Positions 11,701 through 22,168 of a stretch of 64,000 bases of DNA are shown here, piece by piece. The position numbers were made by a program, and so were the translations under genes. The DNA is from Trichostrongylus colubriformis (Eukaryota; Nematoda; Chromadorea; Rhabditida; Trichostrongylidae). The notes beneath the pieces are model-generated. The model was not told the origin of the DNA. It did no database searches and saw only the letters and a program-made list of their open reading frames with translations. Each line of letters begins with the position of its first letter. The first letter of the stretch is position 1. Where the stretch lies: assembly GCA_963978905.1 (NCBI GenBank), contig OZ022256.1, positions 39,914,001-39,978,000 on the forward strand. Reading direction: 5' to 3'.

Positions 11701-14547
11701 TTGATCTAATTCAGTCAGAATTGATCGAGTAAAAACACCCAACTTTCGCACTGTACTACTCGCGTGCTGTAGAAATCATCTTAACTTTCGAATTATATGT
11801 AGGTGAGCGCTTCTTCTATGATAAAGCCTCAAACATCAGAGTACGGTGTGTTTTGAGCTTCCTCAAATTAATTTCCTCTCTAATGATTCTCAAATGATTC
11901 CTGCAGCACGCAACTAGTAGTATGAGGACATTGAGTAATTTTTTTCCAGTTACTCGATCGATTTTGACGAAATAAGTCTTGAAACCTTTCGAAAATAGCG
12001 TGAAAAGCTCTGAAAAGTGTTCTGAAACTTAAATGAAAAAGGATGTTCGTGCGTAACATGGGCGAGCAACAATTGGACATGTGAATGAAGGCCTCAAAAG
12101 ATGGGTTTTGTCTGAGTATAAAAAGAGGAATCTTTGCAGCTTTCATTGAGAAGCTGGTGACCTGCTTGAGCAAATACGACATTTGTCGTTGAGCTCGTGG
12201 CCTCGAGACGAATACAAAGCTTTCATTTTTCCTCATTTATCTATTTCATCTTCTTTGAACAAAGTTACGACGGTGGCTTACGTTGATTAAAAGCACATTC
12301 CAGGATTACCTTTGGTGGGTTGAAGAGATCGCTTACGAAATCAGAGGTGCTTTGGAATACGCTGATGAAGGAAAATCTAAAATTAGCTCACGAAAAAGGC
12401 AAAAATAGGGTCTCTTGACGTCTAGCCTTGGACGAGATTACCGCGTGGAAACGAGCCTTTAATCCGTTCCCGCTGAATGGTATCATACGAACTCAGAGAA
12501 CCGCTACTTACTCGTGTCAACATCCCTTTATCAGTTGTGCAACGCGCATCACACATGGAAGCATGCTAATTAGGCTTGATCGCCTCAGTCGATCAGTATC
12601 ATCTTTCGAACGGTTAGCGATAACAGGGAATTCGCAAAAACGGGAAAAGGAAACAAAATTTCTACCGTATATCTCGTCCTTCCGCATCAATCGATATCGA
12701 TCGGGCTCATTCTGCATGCTTCCATGTGTGACGCGCCAGTAGTGTGTGCCTGCCCAACTGGTATGTAAAATTTAGATTCCCATCTTTGCTGCGACGTGAG
12801 ATATCAGTTTCCCACCATTTGCCTTTTGAGGCTCCTTATCAGCCCTTATCAGTTGCTATCAGTCCCACTCCCTCACTATTGATGTCCCCTTACCCCCTCC
12901 CCCCCCCCTCCCATATCACGTTAAAAAATCAAAGTCCCAGCTTCACTGCGACGCAAGATATGAATTTCCGGTCAAACACACACACACCAACAGACACACT
13001 TAACCGATTATATATATGGTAGTAGGATCATTGGCATCTCATCCTATCTTAGATTATCACACAAATCGTAGCCTCTTTTACCACGTTGTTGCTGCTTTTG
13101 CCACCGTCACTGCCAACAATCACGTCTGGGGTGGACGGGTCAGAGCTCCGGGTGTGGCTTAGCTGGCTCCAAGAGCTCCGCGCGCTGCGATCACTCATCA
13201 TCTCGCTGCGATATGGGCACAGCCTCCCTGCCTTCTTGGGGAACTATTAGCTCGTGTTAAAGAGCTGCACTGTTTCCCTAATCCTGGAGTGTGCTTTTAA
13301 TCCATCGCCAGATATCGACTTATTTCAAAAAATGTGGGTGGTATTGGATGTGTGCCGTCATTTCAACATGACGCTTTTGCATCTTTCTCATGCTTAAGTT
13401 TTAGGACCTCTTCTCATCACTTGTGGCTATTGTCATTTTCTGCCATTAAACTTTGCACCAAACCAGCACCCTTTCAAAAAAAACTATGCTCGCTTAGAGA
13501 TCGAGTATTCTTTTCGGTAAATTTCAGACTTATGCAGGGATCATATGAGCGGTGCGCGCCGATCTTCACATCTCTCAGTGGAGGGACCAATTACTGAAGG
13601 TGAGTAGCCGGAAGCAAGTACGTTATTGCTGAATAGCGTTACACTCTTGAAATTCATCCTGCTTGTAAGTGATGTGTTTTTTACCCCACTTCTGTGCATA
13701 TCCCTTCGACATCTCCCCTGTTGCAAATACTACTGTTAAGCGATGTTTCTGATTGATTTCTTCGAAGTGCTTTTTATCGTTCTGAGGTTCAGGAGGTGAT
13801 TCTACTTGGAATAGTGCATCAGAGGGACATACTGAGCCACGAAAAACCGAAGACTCGAACCTTCGTCTGCTGACGTCCCGTCCCCGACCATCATTACGAA
13901 ATATTTTCACAGCGTCCAAAGAACGGCAGATAGATGGAAAAGGTATAAGTGGAGTCTTTATGCGAGACATTGCATTCTGTCAAACATCATGGCCCTTTTT
14001 CGACCTCATATACAAACCTCGTTTTCTTTCTCGACGTTGCACCACACCGTTTTCGTAGTTTATTGGGAGCTCCCCTATAATGGAGGCGAACCACCTAATT
14101 TTAATCTTTTACCAATTCTCAGTAGATATCGGTATTACATTGATATTTGTAGTAATGTCATTAATGGAATTCCAATAAAGCCCGCGCAGCCTACTTCATT
14201 ACAGCTCGTCCTAGCACTGCAATCGAGTCCCCGTCTGGATCGTTCAGCCCGCCTCCACTGGAAAGAACTGACACAGTACCTGTGCTAAGAAGCATCCAGA
14301 TACTGAAAGAAATTCCACATGACAAGCATCATAAAGACGAAGTAAGTGATGGGTTATTGAGACACCTAGATGAGCTCAAGTATTTCATTTTCAGCAACCT
14401 CAGTCTAACAAAGTCTCCCACGATAATTCTTCCTACCAAGACAAAGAGCTTGCCCAAGATGCAGAAAGCGATGACTCGGACATTGATATCACCGATATAC
14501 TCGAATCTTCTACGCGTTCTACTGCCTGGGTTTGTCTTTCTATGTAG
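5770..14547 (+). CDS. Unidentified coiled-coil protein gene, seven phase-matched exons
   Basis: Exons are 5770-5925, 8000-8083, 9609-9704, 10832-10961, 13528-13599, 14205-14341 and 14395-14547. Each has an AG acceptor (mostly TTTCAG or TTTAG) and a GT donor (GTAAGC, GTGAGT, GTAAAG, GTGAGT, GTGAGT, GTAAGT). Phases run 0,0,0,1,1,0 without a break, giving 275 codons to TAG 14545-14547. The protein is charged and helical at first: exon 1 has TKTERLRLVDRAMRAESAAV, exon 2 TLELRNHDLSTEV, exon 3 QCQVEKKVLQDKIAKQ and exon 4 ISELMKELEGAKTRVQALE, which suggests a parallel coiled coil. The C-terminal third is Ser/Pro-rich (SPSGSFSPPPLERT), then acidic (DAESDDSDIDITDILESS). There is no signal peptide or membrane segment, so it is probably a cytoplasmic scaffold. 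The start may lie upstream (candidate exon 3924-3999). Several introns hold transposons. The family is not recognised. Confidence 0.68.
8300..8566. mobile_element. GC-rich inverted-repeat MITE, older copy
   Basis: This is a GC-rich island in AT-rich surroundings. Its ends (CCAGAAAACCGCATGGCCGCC at the left, GCGATTTTCTGGCA at the right) are degraded versions of the perfect repeats at 45601-45888. The interior shares GGCATGG/GGAGGAGGCAG repeats and the GTGGCGCCGCGAGTGCGACGC block with that copy. It lies in the intron between exons 2 and 3 of the coiled-coil gene. Confidence 0.65.
8638..9125 (-). pseudogene. Mariner transposase relic of a second lineage
   Basis: The minus strand reads, in different frames, an N-terminal part (FEVARSAAQTVRNINEV, like the helix-turn-helix of irritans/Hsmar1-type mariners), then AQPTLQKLNELGYET, then DNFLHEKCFRNQNDVQNAF and ISKL. 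In intact relatives these follow each other with the catalytic domain between. Here the first catalytic region is missing and there are frameshifts. Terminal repeats are not recognisable. The relic sits in an intron of the coiled-coil gene. Confidence 0.7.
9948..10603. mobile_element. Foldback element, family B, copy 1
   Basis: The element starts TTGGGTAGTCTAAAAAGTC after TA and is a near-palindrome: the left arm (9948-10260) returns inverted at about 10310-10603. The right tip has lost about 16 bp (AATAACTAACCAA instead of the full terminus). Arms contain the same sequence as the 3' end of a mariner transposase gene (see 50662-51341). It lies in the intron between exons 3 and 4 of the coiled-coil gene. 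Confidence 0.8.
11095..12290. mobile_element. Foldback element, family E, copy 1 (holds a SINE)
   Basis: The left arm contains ACCCTCAGACAAGACTCC, GTTGCTCGCCCAGTTCCG and GATAAAGCCTCAAACATC. The right arm carries inverted versions (TAACATGGGCGAGCAACAA at 12055, then GTCTGAGTATAAAAAGAGG). The same arm sequences form copy 2 at 15553-17040. A tRNA-derived sequence (11455-11690) interrupts the left arm. Outer ends are approximate. Confidence 0.65.
11455..11690 (-). repeat. tRNA-derived SINE-like sequence
   Basis: Read on the minus strand from 11688, it starts GGGCGGAGGTGGTGTAG. It has an A-box-like TGGTGTAGTGACAGG (11669-11655) and a B-box GGATCAAATCC (11626-11616) at tRNA-like spacing, and CGCCC can pair with the 5' GGGCG. 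A non-tRNA tail of about 150 bp follows. The anticodon arm is not convincing, so this is a tRNA-headed SINE or tRNA pseudogene rather than a working tRNA. It interrupts a foldback element. Confidence 0.55.
12543..12736. mobile_element. Small inverted-repeat element (MITE)
   Basis: CGCATCACACATGGAAGCATGC at the left is repeated inverted as GCATGCTTCCATGTGTGACGCG at the right, enclosing about 150 bp with no coding sign. The superfamily is unknown. Confidence 0.5.
12744..13330. other. Gene-free stretch with a short direct repeat and C-run
   Basis: Two related units (CCCATCTTTGCTGCGACGTG near 12780 and CCCAGCTTCACTGCGACGCA near 12937) flank a pyrimidine-rich tract with a C-run near 12900 and a short CA run near 12979. 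No coding evidence. Confidence 0.4.
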
Positions 14548-15074
14548 TTCATTCGGATCGCATTATGCGTTACTGATGGATGGTCAAATTAGCGTATGAT
14601 TTTTATATTCTACAACGTGTCGACATTTGTTGAAGAAGGATTGCGTGACCGAGCTAAGATTAAAGGCATTGTGAGGGTTATCTTGGACATTTCTGGGTGG
14701 GGAGAGATTTTCGTTATATATGAACACATATGTAGGGGAAAGGAAAGGCGTGTGGTGTAATTCTTGTTGAAAGGCGTTTCGAGCTCATCAACAGAAACTA
14801 GTCCAAGTGGCCGAGTGATGATGGAGAGAAAGAGCATCGACTAGGGGGAGAATTATTTCGGTGAATTGCTGCGCTAGGTTGGAAAACACAACCACGAAGG
14901 AAACAACGAAAAAATGGCCCCTCGCATTCCTGGATTCCGACACTTCCGTTTCGCTCCTGCTTGACGACGATACGATGTAGCATCTGTACTTTCATATTCA
15001 ACAATCGACCAAAACATTTATTGCGGTGCCCCCGATCTCCGTTTACGCAATCTTGGTCAACCATCCAGCAAATA

Positions 15075-15290
15075 TTAGGTTGTCCCGAAAGTTCCGGAAC
15101 ACATCGACTTCTTTCTTCCGAATTTATTTCTTTACAACATAAACACATTTCAGTCAACAAGACATGTCATCTGTAGAGTAGAAAATTCTCTTTCGAATGA
15201 TGTATGACATGCTGCAAAATGCTTTATGGTGTAAAGAAATAAATTTGAAAGAAAGAGATCGATGTGTTCCGGACTTTCGGGACAACCTAA
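15075..15290. mobile_element. Mariner-type MITE, 216 bp
   Basis: Termini TTAGGTTGTCCCGAAAGTTC and the inverse CTTTCGGGACAACCTAA are flanked by TA (15073-15074 and 15291-15292). Inverted similarity extends about 60 bp inward (GGAACACATCGA paired with TCGATGTGTTCC). The interior is non-coding. Confidence 0.88.
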
Positions 15291-15409
15291 TAGTTTATTA
15301 AGCGCCATCGTAGAATCGCTTCCAGCTGTAGTAAAATATGTGTCTAGTGACTACTCAAGGCATCATAGGGGGTAATGAGGAAATGAAAATTGGTACGATA
15401 AGACGTGCT

Positions 15410-15550
15410 CTGTGAAGACACACTAAAATTCCCTTTTTTTACCTTCTGGCAAAACTCCGACTTTTTTGGGCCTATATTACAACAGGAGCTCCCATGTTCC
15501 TCACAAATCATATTCCTAGTGTGTTGTCTTTCCACCCTCAAGAAAATCAT
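15410..15550. repeat. Fragment of family E arm
   Basis: TACCTTCTGGCAAAACTCCG followed by GGGCCTATATT and CTCCCATGTTCC repeats the arm sequence found at 11230-11330 and 15800-15890. It is a third, partial copy lying directly before the larger element. Confidence 0.5.
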
Positions 15551-15552
15551 TG

Positions 15553-17040
15553 CTTAAGAGCCGTTGTAACGATCTACCGGTTTCAACTCCACCATAGTAT
15601 AATACCGCTCACATATTTCGAAGAATCGACACCTAGCTGCGGATTAATGCGCGCAAACCATCACACCGTCATGTCTTCGTTCAATGGAATAAAATGGGAA
15701 ATATGGAAGCGTTAGATTCGATCGATGCAACGAGCTCAACGATCTCTCAAATGTCGAATTTTGATAAGTAGGTGATCGGCTTCACTGTGAAAGCTAGTTC
15801 CATTTTTTAGCCCTCGGGCGAGGCCCTGACTTTTTTAAGCCTATGTTCACATGTTAACTTGGTGCTTGCCCATGTTCCGTACAAACATCATACTTTTAGT
15901 GAGTTATCTTAAATCTACAGGAAACCTTTCAGCATGAACTTTTCACGACATTTTTGAAACTTCTTAAGCTCACTGCGTCAGATTCGATCGAGTAAATGAA
16001 AAAACAGCCCTTACAGACTACTAGCTGCATACTGCAGGAGTCACCTTTTCTTCCGAACTTCAGGAAAGCACTTCTTTTGTGATAAAGCCTCGAACAACAA
16101 TGTACGGTGTATTTTGAATGCAGATAAATTTCCTCTCTTATTCCCTAAAATAACATATTGATAAGTGAAAATCGCATGAAGTCCTCAAATATGACATTCT
16201 ACACATCCAGAAAAGGAAAGTGGAATAAAAATGATTCAAACCGCAGTGAACAGCCTTTTTGACACTAAGCGTGAATATAAGTTCCGTCTGAAAGTAGTTA
16301 ATGCCCGTCCATATTCATACTATCATGTCCAAAAACACCCTTTTTAAATTCATGATTCCGGGCATTGTTTGAATGCCGCTTTCATTTTCCGGATGTATAG
16401 AATGTTATATTTGAAAGCTTCATGCGATTTTCAGTGATCAAAATGTTTTTTTTACAGAATGAGAGTGAGAGGAAATTAACCTGCATTCAAAATACACCGT
16501 ACACTGATGTATGAGGCTTTATCATAGATCAAGTGCTTTCCTGTAATTCGGAGGTCAAGGTGATTCCTGCAGTATGCAGCTAGTAGTCTGTGAAAGGTAA
16601 GTGATTTGACGGAATGAGGTCAGCAACTTTCACAAAATGTCATGAAAATCTTATGCCGAAAAGTGTCCCCAAACATAAAGATTATTCACTAAAAGTATTA
16701 GGTGGTGTGTTTGTGCGGAACATGGGCGAGCACCAATGGAACATGTGAATATAGGCCCAAAAAGTCGTATCTCGCCTGAGTGTTAGAAAAAGAATCTTCG
16801 CAGCTCCCATAGAGCAGTCGATCCCCTACTTATCAAAATACGACATTTCAGAGGTAATCCAACTCGTTGCATCGAGCGAACCTAACGCTTCATTTTTTTT
16901 ACATTTTATTCACGTTGATTGGAGTTAAGACGATGTGACGGTTTGCGCGGATTTATCCGTCGTCAGGTGTCGATTTTTCAAAAAATGTGACTGGTATTGT
17001 ACTGTGGCGGAGCTGAAACTGATAAATCGTGATAAGGACT
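15553..17040. mobile_element. Foldback element, family E, copy 2
   Basis: Long inverted arms: the left begins near AAGAGCCGTTGTAACGATC and the right ends GATAAATCGTGATAAGG. Matching pairs include GAAGAATCGACACC with GGTGTCGATTTTTC, and CTGCATACTGCAGGAGTCAC with GTGATTCCTGCAGTATGCAG. Inner arms (TGAAAATCGCATGAAG at 16165 and CTTCATGCGATTTTCA at 16420) also pair, so almost the whole element can fold. It abuts a family D foldback at its right end. No intact coding frame. Confidence 0.75.
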
Positions 17041-17476
17041 CTCAAAGGAATCGTCCACGGAAAATGAGTTTTTGTGTTACCCATATATTTATGCTGTATT
17101 TGCCTAATGTTGGCCTCATGCAAAATTTCACGCGAAAAAGTGTGAGTCTGGCTGAGATACAGCACCACAAAGTGCGGTCCCAGTGGGCGGGGCCTCCGCG
17201 TAAAAGCCTCGTACCACGTCCGCCGTGGTCTGAGACGCATTATAGGAACAGAAGATTACGTAAACAGTCCCACTCTCCGTTCCCAACGGCGGCGGAAGAC
17301 GGGACGAGACTTTTACACGGAGGCCCCGCCCACTGGGACACGAGTGGGCGGGGCCTCCGTGTAAAAGTCTCGTCCCGTCTTCCGCCGCCGTTGGGAACGG
17401 AATACAACATTAGGCAAATACAACATAAATATATGGGTAACACAAAAACTCATTTTCCGTGGACGATTCCTTTGAG
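17041..17476. mobile_element. Foldback element, family D, copy 1
   Basis: The outer palindrome runs CTCAAAGGAATCGTCCACGG to the inverse CCGTGGACGATTCCTTTGAG. Inside, AGTGGGCGGGGCCTCCG blocks face each other around a short centre. The second copy is at 61324-61731. Open frames here are by-products of the palindrome. Confidence 0.78.
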
Positions 17477-20244
17477 CAGTTAACTCCTTAGGGTGCAAGG
17501 ATTCGCCAGGGGAGGAAAATAACGTTCTCAATAGAAGGCGCTCACGATGAAAGCTCACAAATCGGTTTCGGTTACGACGACTTAAAGTTGATGACAATTT
17601 GTATCGAAATGATAAAATGAGAACATAGCTGAAAATACTCAAGGGGGACGTAGACGCGCTCTCAGAGGGGTGATGATCGTGTCAAGGTTCATTACTAGGC
17701 TACACGATGAAGTAGGGGATCGGAAAGGATGAACGAAGAGATACAGTTTGTGAATTCTTGGTAAAAATGAACAGCTTGCTGAAGGGAAGTGAAGCAAAGT
17801 AATCGCGCTCACAAAACATTGTACAGGTGTTGGAGTATGTTTATCGAAAATGCTCCCTTTAACGTTTAGATCAAGTGAGGAGTACAACATGAAACAAAAC
17901 ACAATCCAGCTATTAAGAGGGAGGGCGCTTCAGCAGAGTGGACAAGGCATGCGGTCATGTGGAGCCGCGTAAACCGCTGGGAACCAAGCGGGTCCTTTTC
18001 TTCCACTTTGAGTTATGTTAGATGAAGTATAACTTTATGAGAACTTGATTTTTAGGGTGATTTCAGTTTTTATAGAGCTCTCAGTTCCTCAATCATATGG
18101 GTTTAGTTCTTGTAGTTCTTTATTTCAATTTCGGAGATAATATGATTTTCGTTCTTCCTTTCTAATGCTCATTACGATGTTCAGTCATTCCCCACTTTTT
18201 CAGTCATTACGGACTCAATCGAGCAAGAGCCGTGATTCGGGAATATGCCGAGGCGATTCGTTTCCCACCAAAAATATACTGAATAAACAGATTGTATACT
18301 TGCTGTTGCTTACATTAATAATCTCATCAATGACGGGCTACTCATCACAGTTGTGTAGTCTTGTCCGTCACATTTGGTGGTGACTGCATGTAGTTTTTCT
18401 CTCCCATAATATGCCCCACACTTCGCAAAATTATAAGAAAGTATGTACTTAAAGTACTACTAAGTACTGCTAAGTATCTCCGAAAGATACGCTCAATTGC
18501 CTTCGAAAAAAAAATATATTTATGGTTTATTATTGCATTCCTTGGCAGTATAGAAGATCTGTGTTAAGAGTTCTTGAGTAGTAAGCAAGACATTGTTGTC
18601 TTCATGGACCTCATGTGATTCAGGAACTTCCCAGAAGTCAAGTTCAAACTAGGGGCGACTGAAACACTGTTAATCATCAGATGCTGCGATAGTGACTAAA
18701 CAATAAGTGGAATAGCGCCTACAATATCTCAAACAACGCCTGCAATATCTCAATCACCTTGGAGTCAGCTCCCGGCGTCCGTGTGATCCTTGCAAATATA
18801 CCGAGCATCACGACTTCCTGTTCCTTGCCGCCCTCGCAGTTAGAATAACAGCGTTAATGGGTCGCTCCATCTAGTTGGTGTCCTTCCCAGCAACTATTTC
18901 ACTTTGCAAGGAAGCCACCTGTCAGCCGTAACGTCCTGCGGTCATCGCCAAGACAAGCAGCATATCCATTGCATCACTTCTCGAATCGTCTTTGGTTTCG
19001 ATGATGTATTTGCAAAAGCCGAAGCTCGAAATATTGGAGAAGTCTGATGCATGGCGCGATACTGTCGACGGGCTCTTGAAGCCGTTTCATCGGATACTGC
19101 TTCCAGTTCTGAAAAGTAGGCACAAAGAGGTCAGTGAAGCTTACCCGAAAGTGCCGTGTGGGAATGCTGCACCGCGCGAAAAATGAGATGAAGTGCGATC
19201 GGAGTCCTTTGCATGTATTATGGGGAATTTTTTCCAACAATACAACATTCACAGGCTAATTCTCCGTCAGTGTGCCCTCCAATTGGCTATATTTGTCGTG
19301 CTTCCCTCGGCCAACGAGCCCCTACGTCATATTCACCAACGCCAACACCACTTTGCCACATGTAACTAACAATCGACTCATGATTGATCGACAAATATTT
19401 TTTGAAATTCTCCGAACCTTCCTTCGTACCCTCTTCTCCTCTCGCGTTGTGAATCAGGCCTCGTATGATGTTCTACATTAGTCATTAGAGATTCCCTACA
19501 GCGTCCACATTCGAGGGGCCTTCTTTTAGAGCTGGAACATGTTCTATAACTACAGAAAATGAATAGGATCGTAGAAGTAGGGAAGAATCCCAGTGTAGAG
19601 AAAATGCCTACAAATTATTACCTTGATAGTTACCATAAGTGATCATATGTAGTGTAAACCACCTCATTTGAGATTGAATGAATGAGGATGAAGGAGGGTA
19701 ATCGGTTACAAGGAATTTCGGCTGTGATTTTTAGTTATTTGACTTTTAGTGGTTTTTGTTTTGTTAGTGACAAAAGCAACACACCATCATCAACATTAAC
19801 AATAAAAGTCAACACCAACTCCATATGGATATTTCGTTGCAAAAACCGTCTTCCTTTGTTCTGTCCTCTAATGTTTTATCACATTTAGTTCTTCAACGTT
19901 GTATAGATACCCTTTCCTATTTTTTTCGATGCCTCGGTTGAAGCACGCTCTTCCTGTCCTCAATACGAGTAACTGAAACTTGACTGCCTGTTTTACACAT
20001 GATCAGCATTCATTTGCACTCTAATTGTGTAACCATCGTCCAAGCTTAAAGTAATAGCAGTCAAAGCTGGTAGCATTACTATCAGTATCAAGCTAATGGT
20101 ATAGTCATCAGAATCGCTAATTGTCTTAAAATGGTGTGGGCAGTATGTTCACCAGAGCACCTCATTCGCGTGATTGACCCCTTCAGCAGGCGCGAGAGTC
20201 ATGATTTCACGATTCTGTGATTTCGCTGGGGTGCCACCTAAGTA
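17477..20244. other. Unassigned 2.8 kb stretch
   Basis: Several short open frames on both strands (for example 18992-19186 plus and 18974-19252 minus, overlapping each other) but no exon chain could be built. The segment 18990-19110 has coding-like composition without clear splice sites. Nothing else was recognised. Confidence 0.35.
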
Positions 20245-21216
20245 CTAGGTCATTCCATAAGTAATGAGGCTTTTTGCAATCATAAATTTTTCTCAAAAAT
20301 TGCATGTTCGTGCAGCACCTCAAATATCATTCGGAAGGGATTTCTCGGCTCTATAATATGACGTGCTCCGTTTCCCTCTCCATCAAATGCAGCCGATTTT
20401 CAAATTGGATGGATTAGTAGACAAAATATTAAACCGGCAATTAACTGAAAAATTATCTTTCATCTCGGATACATCGAACTCGTACTTTGCCCCGACCTCT
20501 TCTATTGGTTCTACTGAATGGTTGCTTGGAAAGTCTCGTCGTTCCTTTTCCAAATTTGGTTTTCCCGCCACCTTCGATAATTGTACCAACCAGTCCGCTG
20601 AGAGAGTAGTGAAGTGTTAAGAAGAGGTATTGCGTAGGGGTGAGAAAATGTTATTGACCAGAATCCTTGACTTTCTATTGGAAAAATAAATAGTGGAATA
20701 ATGTCAGCGTTACCCCTACTACTGGGTTTTAAAACTCAATGTGCATAGCAGCTGGAACAAAACCAAACCCATTTCTGATTTGTAGAACAGAGAACTTCTT
20801 CCGAAGGCTCATAAAGCAATCTTGAACAAGGAATTTGGAAGGAAGACTTTCATTTTGAATAGACGTGAGTGTTTTCGGGGAAAGGAATTCGGGAAAGGAA
20901 CGAGGCGAATCCCCGATAAACCAATAGGTGGAACTTACAGAAGAGGTCGGAGCTATGTAAGTAGGAGAAGCATGATTGGGTAATTCTCCTAAAGTGAAAT
21001 GCAGTGCCTCAATTACCGGTTTGATCAACCTTTGTTGGCTAGATCCATTCATCAGCCTAAAAATCGGCCCCATTCCAGCATACTCAAAAACTGTACACTC
21101 ACATTTATAAAGCAGAAAAATCGCTTTTGAACGACATATAGAATGCTGCACAAACCCGTAAGTTGATGGAAAAATTTTCGTCCGAAAAAGACGACATCAC
21201 TTATGGAATGACCCCA
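20245..21216. mobile_element. Foldback element, family C
   Basis: The ends share GGTCATTCCATAAGT (left from 20248, right inverted ACTTATGGAATGACC) and are flanked by TA (20243-20244, 21217-21218). Diverged inverted arms continue inward, for example CCCGACCTCTTCTATTGG against the inverted AGAAGAGGTCGGAGC at the right. No transposase is recognisable. Confidence 0.7.
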
Positions 21217-22168
21217 TAGCTCATCAGGGCACGTTGCATCTGTTGGGGTACAGCGGAAAATCGTTTATGAGTGCCGACAGAATTAGATAGTATAGTCTTT
21301 TCCTTTTCAGTATCATTTTTAGAAAGGTGCGAAAATTTTACGTGTAAGTGTTTGGTAATAAAGTAGCTCCCGTGCACCACTTCATGTAGGATTTTTGCTC
21401 TGTACATCGACTTGAACCTACGTACTCCACAAAATAAAAACCACGGAAATCAAGATATGCACGTCTTATAAGTTAGTTTTACTGTCTACATGTCCATTAG
21501 GCCTCTGCGCGTTCTCAGATCAGTTCCATTCAATCTCATAAAAATTTACGAAATTGCCTATATTATTATATGTATTATGCCATTATGTAGCCAGCCATTT
21601 CTAGCTTGCTCATTTGCATTCATAAGATTGCTTTCTTGTGACTCTCTCATGATTACCCAGTCTGTCCAGTTCTCTGAATGAGACCAGTCAAATCTGTTCC
21701 GAAAAATTAGACATTTTTAGACGTTCATACTCCTAAAAATCCAATATATAGGTATGACATTGATCACTGGTGTAGGATCAACCACACTGCATTGAAAATG
21801 CTTTGCAACAAAAATGATGAAAGCTTTCTACCCATATCATTGCGAAATAAAACAGCTGAAGCCTATCAAACACGGCGAAAATCAGAATTCGGAAAGCGCT
21901 CTTTTTCAGCAAATGTATGGTCTTTTCGTTGCACCATTAACTTTTGTTGTTATGGACCAACGGCAAAACAATTTTGTTCGCTATTAGAATCTTCAGCGAA
22001 GATTGCCGGGTCGTTGAGGCTTTCTCTATAGTATTAGGTTGTCCCAAAAGTCTTGTAGGATTTTTCCAAAAAAAAAAAATTCAATATTGTTCACTTTGAG
22101 GCAGGTTTAGGCGGTTTAGGAATATGGAGGAATGTTCTATAAGCTTTCTCACAAAATATATATTGACC

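Noticed and set aside
13790..13880. B-box-like GGTTCGAGTC on the minus strand
   Set aside because: The stem and loop sizes do not fit a tRNA T-arm and no A-box is present.
16935..17483. 182-codon open frame
   Set aside because: It crosses a foldback palindrome and has a similar frame on the opposite strand, so it is a by-product of the inverted repeat.
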